Shown: positions 1 through 8,765 of the stretch, piece by piece | Layout: each line of letters begins with the position of its first letter | Numbering within the stretch: position 1 is the first letter of the stretch | Assembly (NCBI RefSeq): GCF_009912395.1 | Contig: NZ_WNDO01000023.1 | Coordinates: 28,544 to 92,543, forward strand | Reading direction: 5' to 3' | From: Luteibacter sp. | Lineage (GTDB): Bacteria; Pseudomonadota; Gammaproteobacteria; Xanthomonadales; Rhodanobacteraceae | DNA: 64,000 nt | The notes under the pieces: model-generated | Told to the model about the DNA's origin: nothing | The model's database searches: none | Seen by the model: the letters and a program-made list of their open reading frames with translations, nothing else | Made by a program: the position numbers and the translations under genes

Positions 1-1136
1 CGCGCGCCACCGGCATCGACGCGCTGCCGTACTGGCGCAAGCTCAGCGAGCACCCCGCCTACGATGCGTACTGGCAGGGCCAGGCGCTCGACAAGGTCAT
101 GGCGAAGCAGCCGCTCAAGGTGCCCACGATGTGGATCCAGGGCCTGTGGGACCAGGAGGACATGTGGGGCGCGATCCACAGCTACGAAGCCGTGGAACCG
201 AAGGACACCACCAACACGATGAACTACCTCGTGATGGGGCCGTGGCGGCATAGCCAGGTGAACTATGGTGGCGCCTCGCTGGGCGCGTTGAACTGGGATG
301 GCGACACCGCGTTGCAGTTCCGTCGCGACGTGCTGCTGCCGTTTTTCAACCAGTACCTGGTGGACGGCGCGCCGAAGGCGAAGACGCCGCCGGTCTTCAT
401 CTACAACACGGGTGAAAATCACTGGGATCGCTTTACGTCATGGCCGCAGGCCAAGGCCACCAAGCCGCTATACCTGGAAGCCAACGGCGGCCTGTCGTTC
501 AACGCGCCGGCCGCGGACGCCGCGAAGTACGACGAGTACGTGTCCGATCCGGCCAAGCCGGTGCCTTACGTGCCGCGTCCCGTACACTTTGCCGATCGCC
601 AGTCGTGGACGACATGGCTGGTGCAGGACCAGCGCTTCGTTGACGGCCGTCCGGACGTACTCACCTATGTCACCGAGCCGCTGAAGGCGCCGCTGCGTGT
701 CGCGGGTGCGCCGCAGGTCAACCTGTATGCATCCACCAGCGGCACGGACAGCGACTGGGTGGTGAAGCTCATCGATGTCTATCCCGACACCGATGCCACC
801 ACGCCGACGATGGGCGGCTACGAGCTGAGCGTGTCGATGGACATCTTCCGCGGTCGGTATCGCGAAAGCTTCTCCGATGCGAAAGCGCTGACGCCTAACA
901 CGCCGCTGCAGTACCGCTTCGGCCTGCCCACGGTGAACCACACCTTCCTTCCGGGTCATCGAGTGATGGTGCAGGTGCAGTCGTCTTGGTTCCCGCTGTA
1001 CGACCGCAATCCGCAGACCTTCGTGCCGAACATCTTCTTCGCGAAGCCGACGGACTACGTGAAGGCGACCCAGCAGGTGTGGCATACGCCGGGGCAGGCG
1101 AGCGCGATCGAGTTGCCGGTGGTCGAGAGCCACTGA
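1..1136 (+). CDS. CocE/NonD family alpha/beta hydrolase (5' truncated by window edge)
   Basis: This is the C-terminal part of an X-Pro dipeptidyl-peptidase/CocE-type serine hydrolase, a family that cleaves acyl esters, beta-lactam side chains or dipeptides. The reading frame is open from base 3, so the true start lies before the window. The visible part contains the late catalytic region: GLWDQED carries the presumed catalytic Asp and GPWRHSQ the catalytic His. It is followed by the all-beta jelly-roll domain (approximately the last 200 residues, with QYRFGLPTVNHTF and HRVMVQVQSSWFPLYDRNP). The nucleophile serine and any signal peptide are outside the window. A hairpin terminator follows inside a repeat. 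The substrate cannot be read from the sequence. Confidence 0.88.
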   Translation, partial: RATGIDALPYWRKLSEHPAYDAYWQGQALDKVMAKQPLKVPTMWIQGLWDQEDMWGAIHSYEAVEPKDTTNTMNYLVMGPWRHSQVNYGGASLGALNWDGDTALQFRRDVLLPFFNQYLVDGAPKAKTPPVFIYNTGENHWDRFTSWPQAKATKPLYLEANGGLSFNAPAADAAKYDEYVSDPAKPVPYVPRPVHFADRQSWTTWLVQDQRFVDGRPDVLTYVTEPLKAPLRVAGAPQVNLYASTSGTDSDWVVKLIDVYPDTDATTPTMGGYELSVSMDIFRGRYRESFSDAKALTPNTPLQYRFGLPTVNHTFLPGHRVMVQVQSSWFPLYDRNPQTFVPNIFFAKPTDYVKATQQVWHTPGQASAIELPVVESH

Positions 1137-1167
1137 TTCAAGGTTGCGATTCCCCATCTATCCCTCA

Positions 1168-1305
1168 CGTCGTCCCTGCGAAAGCAGGGACCCAGTGCGA
1201 TCAAGTGGGTTTTAGCGAGAGGGTCGCCTACACACAAGCCGACGCGGCGTGGTCGTGTCTACTGGCAAACCGGGGCGCTGGGTTCCAGCGTTCGCTGGAA
1301 CGACG
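1168..1305. repeat. MITE-like 138-bp element, copy 1
   Basis: The element begins CGTCGTCCCTG and ends CTGGAACGACG. Its ends are inverted copies of each other (CGTCGTTCC...GGAACCCAG type), and each end can itself fold into a small hairpin. The interior carries the shared blocks seen in the copies at 32501-32637 and 35408-35543. It has no coding capacity. Similar dRS3-like interspersed repeats are common in proteobacteria. Confidence 0.7.
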
Positions 1306-1335
1306 GGCGGGCAGTTTGCCGGCCCGTCGTTTTTT
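1300..1335 (+). terminator. Rho-independent terminator after the CocE-type gene
   Basis: A 14-bp stem with one mismatch (left arm ACGACGGGCGGGCA, right arm TGCCGGCCCGTCGT) is followed by a T run at 1330-1335. The left arm overlaps the end of the repeat element, so the repeat supplies half of the terminator. Confidence 0.6.
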
Positions 1336-1341
1336 GCGGAC

Positions 1342-2562
1342 TTACTTGCCCTGCATCCGACGCAGCGACGCCATCACTTCATAGCAGGCGCCCATGGTGT
1401 GGTAGTCGGTCTTGCCGGCCGGGCTCTTCTCGTCGTCGTACTTCTCGTTGTTCCGCTTGAGGATGCGGTACCACGCGCCGTACTTATGGTCGACGAAGTG
1501 CTCCCAGCTGTACGCCCAGATCTTCTCGTACCACTCGTCGTACTGCTTCTCGCCGGTGGTCTCGAACAGCAGCTGCGCGGCGCCGAGCGATTCGGCCTGC
1601 ACCCAGAAATACTTGTCGTCGTCGCAGACCTCGCCTTCCGGCGCGAAGCCGTAGGCGATGCCGCCGAATTCCTTGTCCCAGGCCTTGTCGAGCGCGACGT
1701 CGAACAGGTGCTTCGCCGTCGGGACGAGCCATGCCTTATGGCGCGGCGTGCCCTTGGTGTAGCGCTCGAGCATCATGAGCAGCTTGGCCCACTCGGTCTG
1801 GTGGCCCGGCTGGAAGCCCCACGGGCGGAACAGGTGCTTCGGGTTGTCGAGGTTGTACTTCAGGTCGACCGTCCAGTCCTGGTGGTAGTGCTCCCACACC
1901 AGCTTCTGTTCGGTGAGCGCGGCCTGGCGCTGGGTCATGTGCTCGGCGAGCAGCAGGGCGCGGTCGAGGTAGCGATCTTCCTTCGTGGCTTCCCACGCGG
2001 CGATCATGGCCTCGGTCATGTGCATGTTCGCGTTCTGGCCGCGGTACCCGGTGAAGTTCCAGTCCTTGTCGGCCTCGTCGCGGTACAGGCCGTAGTCCGG
2101 CTCCCAGTAACGCTTTTCGAGCAGGTCCCAGATCTCGCCCTGCCAGGCGCGGGCTTCGTCGAAGCCCACCTTCACGCCGCACGAATAGGCCAGCAGCATG
2201 AAGGCCAGGCCGTAGCAGTGGTTCATCTGGTCTTCGGGCTTGCCGTCGCGGATCGTCCAGGCGTAACCGCCGGTTTCCGGATTGCGGTGTACGTCACGCA
2301 GGTACTTCAGGCCGTGCATCGCCAGTTCCTTGTCCTCGGGCTTTTTGAACTCGAGGTAGGCCATGGCGTGGTTGAACACGAAGCGCGTGCTCGACACCAA
2401 GTGGCGGTGGCTGTGGTCGTAGACCGAGCCGTCGTCCTTGAAGTACTGGAAGAAGCCGCCGGCCTTGTCGACTTCGTGCGGCTTGTAGAAGGCCATGGTC
2501 TTCGCGACGTGGTCGCGCAGGACATCGACGGAATGGAAATCGGGAAGGGGTACGTTCGTCAT
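1342..2562 (-). CDS. AGE-family epimerase/isomerase, probable D-mannose isomerase
   Basis: This 406-residue cytoplasmic protein belongs to the N-acylglucosamine 2-epimerase (AGE) superfamily, an (alpha/alpha)6 barrel. Members interconvert N-acylglucosamine and N-acylmannosamine, or aldoses and ketoses such as mannose and fructose. Family features seen are FNHAMAYLEF, GYAWTIRDGKPEDQ, NANMHMTEAMIAAWEAT, LVWEHYHQDW and the late WVQAESLGAAQ segment; length is typical. The start codon overlaps the stop of the upstream sugar-kinase gene by 4 bp (ATGA), so the two are translationally coupled. With a mannosidase, a hexose symporter and a fructokinase-like kinase nearby, conversion of free mannose to fructose is the most economical reading. 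Substrate specificity is inferred from context, not from residues. Confidence 0.85.
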   Translation of the reverse strand: MTNVPLPDFHSVDVLRDHVAKTMAFYKPHEVDKAGGFFQYFKDDGSVYDHSHRHLVSSTRFVFNHAMAYLEFKKPEDKELAMHGLKYLRDVHRNPETGGYAWTIRDGKPEDQMNHCYGLAFMLLAYSCGVKVGFDEARAWQGEIWDLLEKRYWEPDYGLYRDEADKDWNFTGYRGQNANMHMTEAMIAAWEATKEDRYLDRALLLAEHMTQRQAALTEQKLVWEHYHQDWTVDLKYNLDNPKHLFRPWGFQPGHQTEWAKLLMMLERYTKGTPRHKAWLVPTAKHLFDVALDKAWDKEFGGIAYGFAPEGEVCDDDKYFWVQAESLGAAQLLFETTGEKQYDEWYEKIWAYSWEHFVDHKYGAWYRILKRNNEKYDDEKSPAGKTDYHTMGACYEVMASLRRMQGK

Positions 2563-3539
2563 GCGTGCTTCTCCATGAAGGCCTTTACTTCGGCCTGGTC
2601 GGGAATGGCGGTGAACGAGCCTTTGCGGGTGGCGGTGATCGCGCCACAGGCGGCGGCGAAACGAATGAGGTCGGTGAGGCGGTCCTGGTCGGCGACCAGC
2701 GCGTCGAGCTTGTCGACGGTGATGCCTTCGGCGGCCACGCGGGCGAGCAGGCCGCCCACGAAGGCGTCACCGGCGGCCGTCGTATCGACGGCATCGACCG
2801 AGTAGCCCTTGATGACGCCCTTGGCGGTGCGTGTGAACCAGCGCATCGGCTCGGCGCCGTCGGTGACGAGCAGCAGGCGGGCGTGACCCTTCCACAGGCG
2901 GTCAAGCACGGCCTCGTCGGAACCCGCGCCTTCGTGCACCACGGCGAATTCCTCGCCGCTGAGCTTGATGACGTCGGCTTCGGACAGGGTTTCCCACAGG
3001 CGCGGAAGCTGGTCCTCGCCCTTCGGCCACAGGGCTGGGCGCAGGTTCATGTCGAAGCTGACCAGTGCGCCCGCGGCGCGGGCACGGCGCATGCCTTCCA
3101 CCGTGGTGGCGGCGATGTCGGCCTCGGTCAGCGAGTTGGAGCAGACGTGGAACACGGCGAGGTTGTCGAACGCGTTCGTACGGAAGTGTTCGGGGCGGAA
3201 CAGCAGGTCGGCCGCCGGCGGGCGGTAGAAGCTGAAGCTGCGATCGCCCTTGTCGTCGTGCGCGACGAAAGCCAGCGCGGTGCGCGCCTCGTCGGTGCGG
3301 GCGACGTCCTCGGTGCCGACATCGAGGTCGGTGAGGCTCTTGAGCAGGAAGTCGCCGAACATGTCACGGGCGAGCATGCCGGCGAAACGGGCTTGCCCAC
3401 CGAGGCGGGCGGCGGCGACGGCGACATTGGCGGGAGCGCCGCCGGCGAACGGAACGAAGGCGGGAGGCTGACCGGCGCCGCCCTGGGGCTGTGCGTGGAA
3501 ATCGATCAGCGCCTCGCCGAAGCAGAGGATGGAAGACAC
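2559..3539 (-). CDS. PfkB-family carbohydrate kinase (fructokinase-like)
   Basis: This ribokinase/PfkB-fold sugar kinase of 326 residues probably phosphorylates fructose made by the isomerase encoded next to it. N-terminal ILCFGEALIDFH and GGAPANVAVAAARLGG are substrate-pocket motifs. The C-terminal PfkB signature DTTAAGDAFVGGLLA carries the catalytic Asp. I chose the GTG at 3539 because AAGGA sits 6 bases upstream. The longer frame (to 3584) would run into the terminator hairpin of the preceding gene and adds residues that do not resemble the family. It overlaps the isomerase start by 4 bp. Confidence 0.86.
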   Translation of the reverse strand: MSSILCFGEALIDFHAQPQGGAGQPPAFVPFAGGAPANVAVAAARLGGQARFAGMLARDMFGDFLLKSLTDLDVGTEDVARTDEARTALAFVAHDDKGDRSFSFYRPPAADLLFRPEHFRTNAFDNLAVFHVCSNSLTEADIAATTVEGMRRARAAGALVSFDMNLRPALWPKGEDQLPRLWETLSEADVIKLSGEEFAVVHEGAGSDEAVLDRLWKGHARLLLVTDGAEPMRWFTRTAKGVIKGYSVDAVDTTAAGDAFVGGLLARVAAEGITVDKLDALVADQDRLTDLIRFAAACGAITATRKGSFTAIPDQAEVKAFMEKHA

Positions 3540-3561
3540 GGCGTGTCCTTGGGGCGAGGAT

Positions 3562-3599
3562 GGAAAAAACGCGGCGACCGGCACGTGGGCCGGTCGCCG
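3562..3599 (-). terminator. Rho-independent terminator between symporter and kinase genes
   Basis: A perfect 11-bp stem (CGGCGACCGGC at 3572-3582, GCCGGTCGCCG at 3589-3599) with a 6-base loop is followed on the minus strand by six T. It lies after the symporter stop and 23 bp before the kinase GTG. Readthrough, attenuation or an extra promoter is therefore needed for the kinase and isomerase. Confidence 0.8.
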
Positions 3600-3612
3600 T
3601 CATGCGGATGGA

Positions 3613-4938
3613 TCAGCGGGTGGCGACGGGAAGATTGCGGATCTTCGAGCCGCTCAGGCCGTAGAACAGGATGTAGCCGTAGCAGATCAGCGGGATGAAG
3701 AACGCGTGCTGCACGCCGATGGAGTCGGCGACCACGCCCTGAATCCAGGGAATCAGCGCGCCGCCCACGATGGCCATGATCAGCAGCGACGAGGCCTTGC
3801 CGGTCAGCGGACCCATGCGCTCGATGCCCAGCGAGAAGATCGTCGGGAACATGATCGAGTTGAACAGGCCGATGGCGACGATGCTGTACACGGCGACCGT
3901 GCCGGTGGTGCTCATGGTGGTGATCACCAGCAGCGCGTTGATCACGGCGAACACGGCCAGCAGCTTGCGCGGCGAGAACTTGGCCAGCAGGGCCGAGCCG
4001 ATGAAGCGGCCGACCATCGCGCCACCCCAGTAGAACGCCACGTGGCTGGCGGCGACCTCGCCCGTCATGTTGCCGATCTCCGGCAACTGCAGGTAGTTGA
4101 TCATGAAGCTGCCGATCAAGACCTCGCCACCCACGTAGAAGAAGATGCCGAGCACGCCGAAGAACACGTGCGGGGTCTTCAGGGCGTCCATCAGCGAGTG
4201 GTGGCCGTCGTCGGCTTTCTCGGTGGTCTCCTGCAGCGCGGGCAGGTTGAACAGGTACACGCCGATCGCCAGCAGCACCAGCACGACGGCCAGGCCGATG
4301 TACGGGCCCTGCACGGCGCTGGCTTCATGCGCGCGGTAGGTGATCTGCTCGGCGGCGTTGAGCTTGGCGATGTCGGCACTGCTCTTGACCTCGTTGGAGA
4401 GGATCAGGAAACCGCCGAAGAACGGGGCCAGGAAGGTGCCGAACGAGTTCAGCGCCTGCGCCAGCGTGAGGCGGCTGGAGCTGGTGCGCTCCGGACCGAG
4501 CAGGGCGACGTAGGCGTTGGCGGCGACCTGGAGCACCGTGATGCCGGTGGCCAGGATGAACAGCGCGGCGAGGAAGAAGCCATACACGCGCATGCCGGCG
4601 GCGGGCCAGAACAGCGCCGCACCGATGCCCGCGATGATCAGGCCCGCGACGATGCCCTTCTTGTAGCCCAGCGCGGCCACCAGCCGGCCGGCCGGCAGCG
4701 ACATGATGAAATACGCGCCGAAGAACGTGAACTGGATCAGCATGGCCTGGGCGTAGTTCAGTTCGAACACGGCCTTCAGGTGCGGAATGAGGATGTCGTT
4801 CAAGCACGTGAGGAAGCCCCACATGAAGAAGATCGTCGTCATCACGCCGAGCGCAAGCGGGAAGTAGGTGTAGCGGGTGTCGCCCGAGTCCGTCGCGGAC
4901 GACGATGCATTGGGCAATGGCGAGGGACCGGTGGCCAT
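3613..4938 (-). CDS. FucP-type sugar:H+ symporter (MFS)
   Basis: This inner-membrane sugar transporter is of the fucose/glucose/galactose permease branch of the major facilitator superfamily, 441 residues with about 12 hydrophobic helices. Branch markers are FFMWGFLTCLNDILIPHLK near the N terminus, FFGAYFIMSLPAGRL and LQVAANAYVALLGPE. I prefer the ATG at 4938 because GGAG lies 6 bases upstream; an alternative in-frame ATG at 4950 has no clear ribosome site. It begins within 20 bp of the lacI stop, so the regulator and transporter are probably co-transcribed. Mannose or fructose import is inferred from neighbours. Confidence 0.88.
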   Translation of the reverse strand: MATGPSPLPNASSSATDSGDTRYTYFPLALGVMTTIFFMWGFLTCLNDILIPHLKAVFELNYAQAMLIQFTFFGAYFIMSLPAGRLVAALGYKKGIVAGLIIAGIGAALFWPAAGMRVYGFFLAALFILATGITVLQVAANAYVALLGPERTSSSRLTLAQALNSFGTFLAPFFGGFLILSNEVKSSADIAKLNAAEQITYRAHEASAVQGPYIGLAVVLVLLAIGVYLFNLPALQETTEKADDGHHSLMDALKTPHVFFGVLGIFFYVGGEVLIGSFMINYLQLPEIGNMTGEVAASHVAFYWGGAMVGRFIGSALLAKFSPRKLLAVFAVINALLVITTMSTTGTVAVYSIVAIGLFNSIMFPTIFSLGIERMGPLTGKASSLLIMAIVGGALIPWIQGVVADSIGVQHAFFIPLICYGYILFYGLSGSKIRNLPVATR

Positions 4939-4956
4939 GGGGCGCTCCATTGTGGG

Positions 4957-6006
4957 TCAGGGTGAAACCGGCTGGCAGCTGCTTTCGCGCACCACCAGTC
5001 GGACGGGGGCGATCGTATAGGCCGTATCGGTCTCGGGATTGCCCAATCGTTGCAGGATGAGTTCGGCACTGCGTCGGCCCAGGCCACGCGGGTCGACCGC
5101 GATGGTGGTCAGGGGCGGCACGCAGACCGACGCCTCGGCGACGTCGTCGAAGCCGGTGAGGGCGAAATCCTCGCCCGGCCGGCGGCCGCGTCGGGTCAGG
5201 CCGAGCATGAGGCCCAGCGCGACGGCGTCGTTGTAGCAGACCGCGGCCGTCGGTGCGGGGTCGCGGGCGAAGAGGGCACCGGTCTGGCGGGCGGCTTCCA
5301 GGCGCGTGGGGGCGCTTTCGATCAGCCAGATCGGTTCCACGGGCAATCCGGCGTCTTTCATGGCGCTCAGGTAGCCGCGGCGGCGCTGTTCCACCGAGCT
5401 GGAGTCGCGGTGGCCGCCGAAGAAGGCGATGCGCTGGTGGCCCAGGCCGATGAGGTGTTCCGTAGCCAGGCGGGCGCCGTGCTCGTTGTCCATCTCCAGG
5501 GTGTCCCAGCGATGGGTGCCGTCGTCGTCCGGCAGCTCGCGGTTGAAGACCAGCAGCGGCGTGTGCATGCCCACGGCGGAAAGCACCCGCTCGCCATCGC
5601 TGCCTTCGGCAGGCGACAGGATGATGCCGGCCGGTCCGTGTTCGACCAGGGAGGTGAGCACGGCCTGCTGGCGCTCCGGCGATTCGCCGGTATTGCCCAG
5701 CAGGGTGACGTAGCCGGCGCTGGCCAGGGCCTCGTCGGCCCCGGCCGCGAATTCGGCGAAGAAGGGGTTGCCCAGGTCGTTGACGACCAGGCCGATGCTG
5801 GACGACGTGCGCCGGCGCAGGTTGGCCGCGGCCCGGTTATAGACATAACCCTGGCGTTTCAGTTCGGCCTCCACCCGGGCCCGGGTGGCGGAGTTGACCA
5901 GCGGGCTGCCTCGCAGCACCAACGAGACGGTGGCACGCGATACATCGCATCCAAGGGCGATATCAGCTAGCGTGACCTTGCGGCGCTGCGGGGTGGACCT
6001 CGGCAT
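4957..6006 (-). CDS. LacI/GalR-family transcriptional regulator
   Basis: The 349-residue repressor-type regulator has an N-terminal LacI helix-turn-helix (VTLADIALGCDVSRATVSLV, about residues 9-28), the hinge-helix region near RAAANLRRR, and a periplasmic-binding-protein-like sugar-sensing domain (SIGLVVNDLGNPFFAEF onward; GFDDVAEASVCVPPLTTIAVD near the end). It is the first gene of the minus-strand operon and is divergent from the GH92 mannosidase gene. It probably controls both transcription units in response to mannose or a derivative. The effector is not deducible from sequence. Confidence 0.9.
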   Translation of the reverse strand: MPRSTPQRRKVTLADIALGCDVSRATVSLVLRGSPLVNSATRARVEAELKRQGYVYNRAAANLRRRTSSSIGLVVNDLGNPFFAEFAAGADEALASAGYVTLLGNTGESPERQQAVLTSLVEHGPAGIILSPAEGSDGERVLSAVGMHTPLLVFNRELPDDDGTHRWDTLEMDNEHGARLATEHLIGLGHQRIAFFGGHRDSSSVEQRRRGYLSAMKDAGLPVEPIWLIESAPTRLEAARQTGALFARDPAPTAAVCYNDAVALGLMLGLTRRGRRPGEDFALTGFDDVAEASVCVPPLTTIAVDPRGLGRRSAELILQRLGNPETDTAYTIAPVRLVVRESSCQPVSP

Positions 6007-6118
6007 CGTTACTCCTTCAAACGATCTAAACCGGGCGATGATCGCTCGCCGGTGTCAGGGATGCATCACGCACTGCAACATGCGAGGCTGCGGCATCTTT
6101 GCTACTTTCAGAGCGTTT

Positions 6119-6141
6119 GTCACGATCCAAATGATCGTGAC
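6119..6141. promoter_or_regulatory. Perfect inverted repeat in the lacI-GH92 divergent region (possible operator)
   Basis: Arms GTCACGATC and GATCGTGAC are perfectly complementary over 9 bp and are separated by CAAAT. The site lies 34 bp upstream of the GH92 start. Its position fits an operator for the divergent LacI protein, but the odd spacing is not the classic LacI-family even palindrome with a central CpG. It could instead be a leader hairpin. Confidence 0.4.
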
Positions 6142-6175
6142 CCGATACGACGTGTCCAACCGAGGGGTACCACCG

Positions 6176-8524
6176 ATGTCGAGTCCGTCCCGTCTGCACC
6201 GAGGCCTGCTGGCCGCGGCCCTGTCCCTTGCCCTTCCTGCCCTGGCCTTCGCGGCCCCGGCTGGCAAGGCATCCAGCGCCTATGCGGCGGTAGACCCCAT
6301 GATCGGTACGGGCGGCGACGGCCATACCTTCCCCGGTGCCACGGTGCCCTTCGGCATGGTCCAGCTCTCGCCGGACACGGCCATGCCGGACTTCAAGCAC
6401 GCGTACAAATGGGCGGCCGGCTACCAGTACGGCGATACGAGCATTCTGGGTTTCTCGCATACGCATTTCTCCGGCAGCGGCCATTCCGACCTGGGCGACA
6501 TTCTCGTCATGCCCATCGCCGGTGACGTGAAGCTGGATCCGGGTACGCCCGACCAGCCCGGCAGCGGTTACCGCTCGCGCTTCGATCACGCGAGCGAAAA
6601 AGCGGAGGCAGGTTACTACGCGGTCACCCTGGCCGACTATGGCGTGCGGGCCGAACTGACGGCCGGCCGTCGCGTGGGCTGGCACCGCTACACCTTCCCC
6701 AAGGGCAAGCCGGCCCACCTGCTGCTCGACCTGCGCCCGAGCATCTACGACTACGACGGCAAGGTGCTGTGGTCGTCGTTGCGCGTGCGCACGGATGGCA
6801 CGGTGACCGGCGGCCGCACCACGCGCGGCTGGGCGCCGGGTCGCCAGCTTTACTTCGCCATGCGCTTCAACCAGCCGCTGGTGTCGCGCAGCCTGAAAAA
6901 CCGCGAAGAGAACATCCCCTACAAGGGCTTCGGCGGCCCGGGCAACCGTGCCACGGATACCGACGGTATGAGCGGTCGTGCGCTGGAAGGCGTGTTCGAC
7001 TTCGGCGACCTCGGCAAGCCGCTGGTGGTCAAGGTGGCGATCTCGTCCGTCAGCGAGGAGAACGCCATCGCCAACCTCGACCAGGACGGTGCCGGCTTCG
7101 ACTTCGACGCTCGCCGTGCCGAAGCGCGCCAGCAGTGGGAGAAGGCGCTGTCGGTCGTCGACCTCGACGCCCCCGCGCAGGATCGCAAGACGTTCTACAC
7201 GGCGCTCTACCACGCCATGCTCTCGCCGACCCTGTCGATGGACGTCAACGGCCAGTACCGCGGCCCCGACAACCAGGTGCACACGGCCAAGGGCTTCGAT
7301 TTCCACTCCACCTGGTCGCTGTGGGACGTCTACCGCGCCCAGCAGCCGCTGATGACCCTGCTGGAACCGGAAAAGAGCAACGACTTTGTCAGCTCGCTGC
7401 TCGCCTCCCGCGAGGCCAGCCCGTTCGGCATCCTGCCCGTGTGGGCGTACCAGGGCATGGAGACCTGGTGCATGATCGGCTACCACGCGGTGCCGGTGAT
7501 CGCCGATGCCTATATGAAGGGCATCCGCGGTTACGACGCGAACAAGGCCCTGGAGGCCATGGTGGCGAGCGCCACGTATGGCCCGTACGGTGGCCTGGAT
7601 GACTACATGAAGCTCGGCTACGTGCCGATCGACCACCAGCCGGAGTCGGCGTCCAAGACCGTCGAATACGCCTTCGACGACTGGTCGCTCGCCCAGATGG
7701 CCAAGGCCATGGGCAAGGACGACGTGGCGGCCACCTTCATGAAGCGCGCGGGCAACTGGAAGAACAGCTTCGACACGAAGACCGGCTTCCTCCGCGCTCG
7801 CAAGAGCGACGGCAACTACCGCGAACCGTTCGATCCGTCGTCGGCGGCCTACGGCAGCGACTACACCGAAGGAAACGCCTGGCAGTATTCCTGGTATGTG
7901 CCGCAGGACGTCGCGGCGCTGATCGCCGACCTCGGCGGCAACGACGCCTTCGTGAAAAAGCTCGACGAGGTGTTCGACGCGAAGGTCGATCCGAAGTCGT
8001 TCGCCCATGTCGAAGACATCACCGGCCTGATCGGCTGGTATGCCCACGGCAACGAGCCGAGCCACCACGTGGCCTACCTGTACGACTACGCCGGCCAGCC
8101 CTGGAAAACCCAGGAGCGCCTGACTCAGATCATGAAGACCCAGTACGCGCCGACGCCGACCGGCCTCGTGGGCAACGACGATCTCGGCCAGATGTCGGCC
8201 TGGTACATCTTCACTGCGCTGGGCTTCTACCCGGTGGCGCCGGGCAGCAACCAGTACGTGATTGGTCGTCCGTTCGTCGAGAAGGCCACGCTCAACCTGC
8301 AGAACGGCAAGCGCTTCACCGTCTCCGCCGACCACCTCGACGCGAAGCATCCGTACGTGGGCAAGGTGACCCTCAACGGCCAGCCGCTGAACCGCACTTT
8401 CGTCCGCCACGAGGAGATCGTCGCGGGCGGCGAACTGCATTTCTCGATGCAGGCCACGCCGGCAAAGGACTGGGCGACCGGTGCCGACGCGCTGCCTTAC
8501 TCGATGAGCAAGTCGGCGAACTGA
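6176..8524 (+). CDS. Exported GH92 alpha-mannosidase
   Basis: This is a calcium-dependent exo-alpha-mannosidase of glycoside hydrolase family 92, which releases mannose from N-glycan-type or fungal mannans outside the cytoplasm. The ATG at 6176 begins a clear Sec signal peptide (MSSPSRLHRGLLAAALSLA, cleavage near AFA-AP). The longer in-frame ORF upstream would encode intergenic DNA. Family hallmarks are DPMIGTGGDGHTFPGA near the mature N terminus, TEGNAWQYSW, HGNEPSHH (about residues 624-631, catalytic/calcium region) and GNDDLGQMSAWY (about 666-677). At 782 residues it is of normal length. It is transcribed away from lacI, and the released mannose would feed the transporter, isomerase and kinase on the other strand. 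Confidence 0.92.
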   Translation: MSSPSRLHRGLLAAALSLALPALAFAAPAGKASSAYAAVDPMIGTGGDGHTFPGATVPFGMVQLSPDTAMPDFKHAYKWAAGYQYGDTSILGFSHTHFSGSGHSDLGDILVMPIAGDVKLDPGTPDQPGSGYRSRFDHASEKAEAGYYAVTLADYGVRAELTAGRRVGWHRYTFPKGKPAHLLLDLRPSIYDYDGKVLWSSLRVRTDGTVTGGRTTRGWAPGRQLYFAMRFNQPLVSRSLKNREENIPYKGFGGPGNRATDTDGMSGRALEGVFDFGDLGKPLVVKVAISSVSEENAIANLDQDGAGFDFDARRAEARQQWEKALSVVDLDAPAQDRKTFYTALYHAMLSPTLSMDVNGQYRGPDNQVHTAKGFDFHSTWSLWDVYRAQQPLMTLLEPEKSNDFVSSLLASREASPFGILPVWAYQGMETWCMIGYHAVPVIADAYMKGIRGYDANKALEAMVASATYGPYGGLDDYMKLGYVPIDHQPESASKTVEYAFDDWSLAQMAKAMGKDDVAATFMKRAGNWKNSFDTKTGFLRARKSDGNYREPFDPSSAAYGSDYTEGNAWQYSWYVPQDVAALIADLGGNDAFVKKLDEVFDAKVDPKSFAHVEDITGLIGWYAHGNEPSHHVAYLYDYAGQPWKTQERLTQIMKTQYAPTPTGLVGNDDLGQMSAWYIFTALGFYPVAPGSNQYVIGRPFVEKATLNLQNGKRFTVSADHLDAKHPYVGKVTLNGQPLNRTFVRHEEIVAGGELHFSMQATPAKDWATGADALPYSMSKSAN

Positions 8525-8765
8525 AAGGGATTTCTCGCCGCCGTCACAGGTCCTTCACGGGGCCTTGGGCATTAAGGCGGGATTCCATGGGGCGGGTGCG
8601 CTACCTAAGCACCGACCGGCAGGCTAGACCGGCCGGCGGTGCGGGGGTAGCGCGCCCGCCTTTGTTTTCAGCGCCGTCCGGAAGCGATTGCACCGTCCCG
8701 ATGCCATACCCGTCTACAATGAGAGCCCTTAACCGGGCAGGAGTCGTCGTGGGGATGACGAACGC

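Noticed and set aside
3529..4965. 478-residue plus-strand frame antisense to the sugar symporter
   Set aside because: Low-complexity Gln/His/Asp-rich translation without motifs; the minus strand encodes a recognisable FucP-type transporter.
6026..8440. 804-residue open frame on the minus strand across the GH92 gene
   Set aside because: It is a GC-rich antisense shadow: no family motifs, skewed His/Val/Arg composition, and the opposite strand encodes a clear GH92 enzyme with a signal peptide.
8688..8720. TTGCAC and TACAAT boxes upstream of the CHASE3 kinase considered as a sigma-70 promoter
   Set aside because: The spacing is 21 bp, too long for a standard promoter, and no better -35 is present at 16-18 bp.
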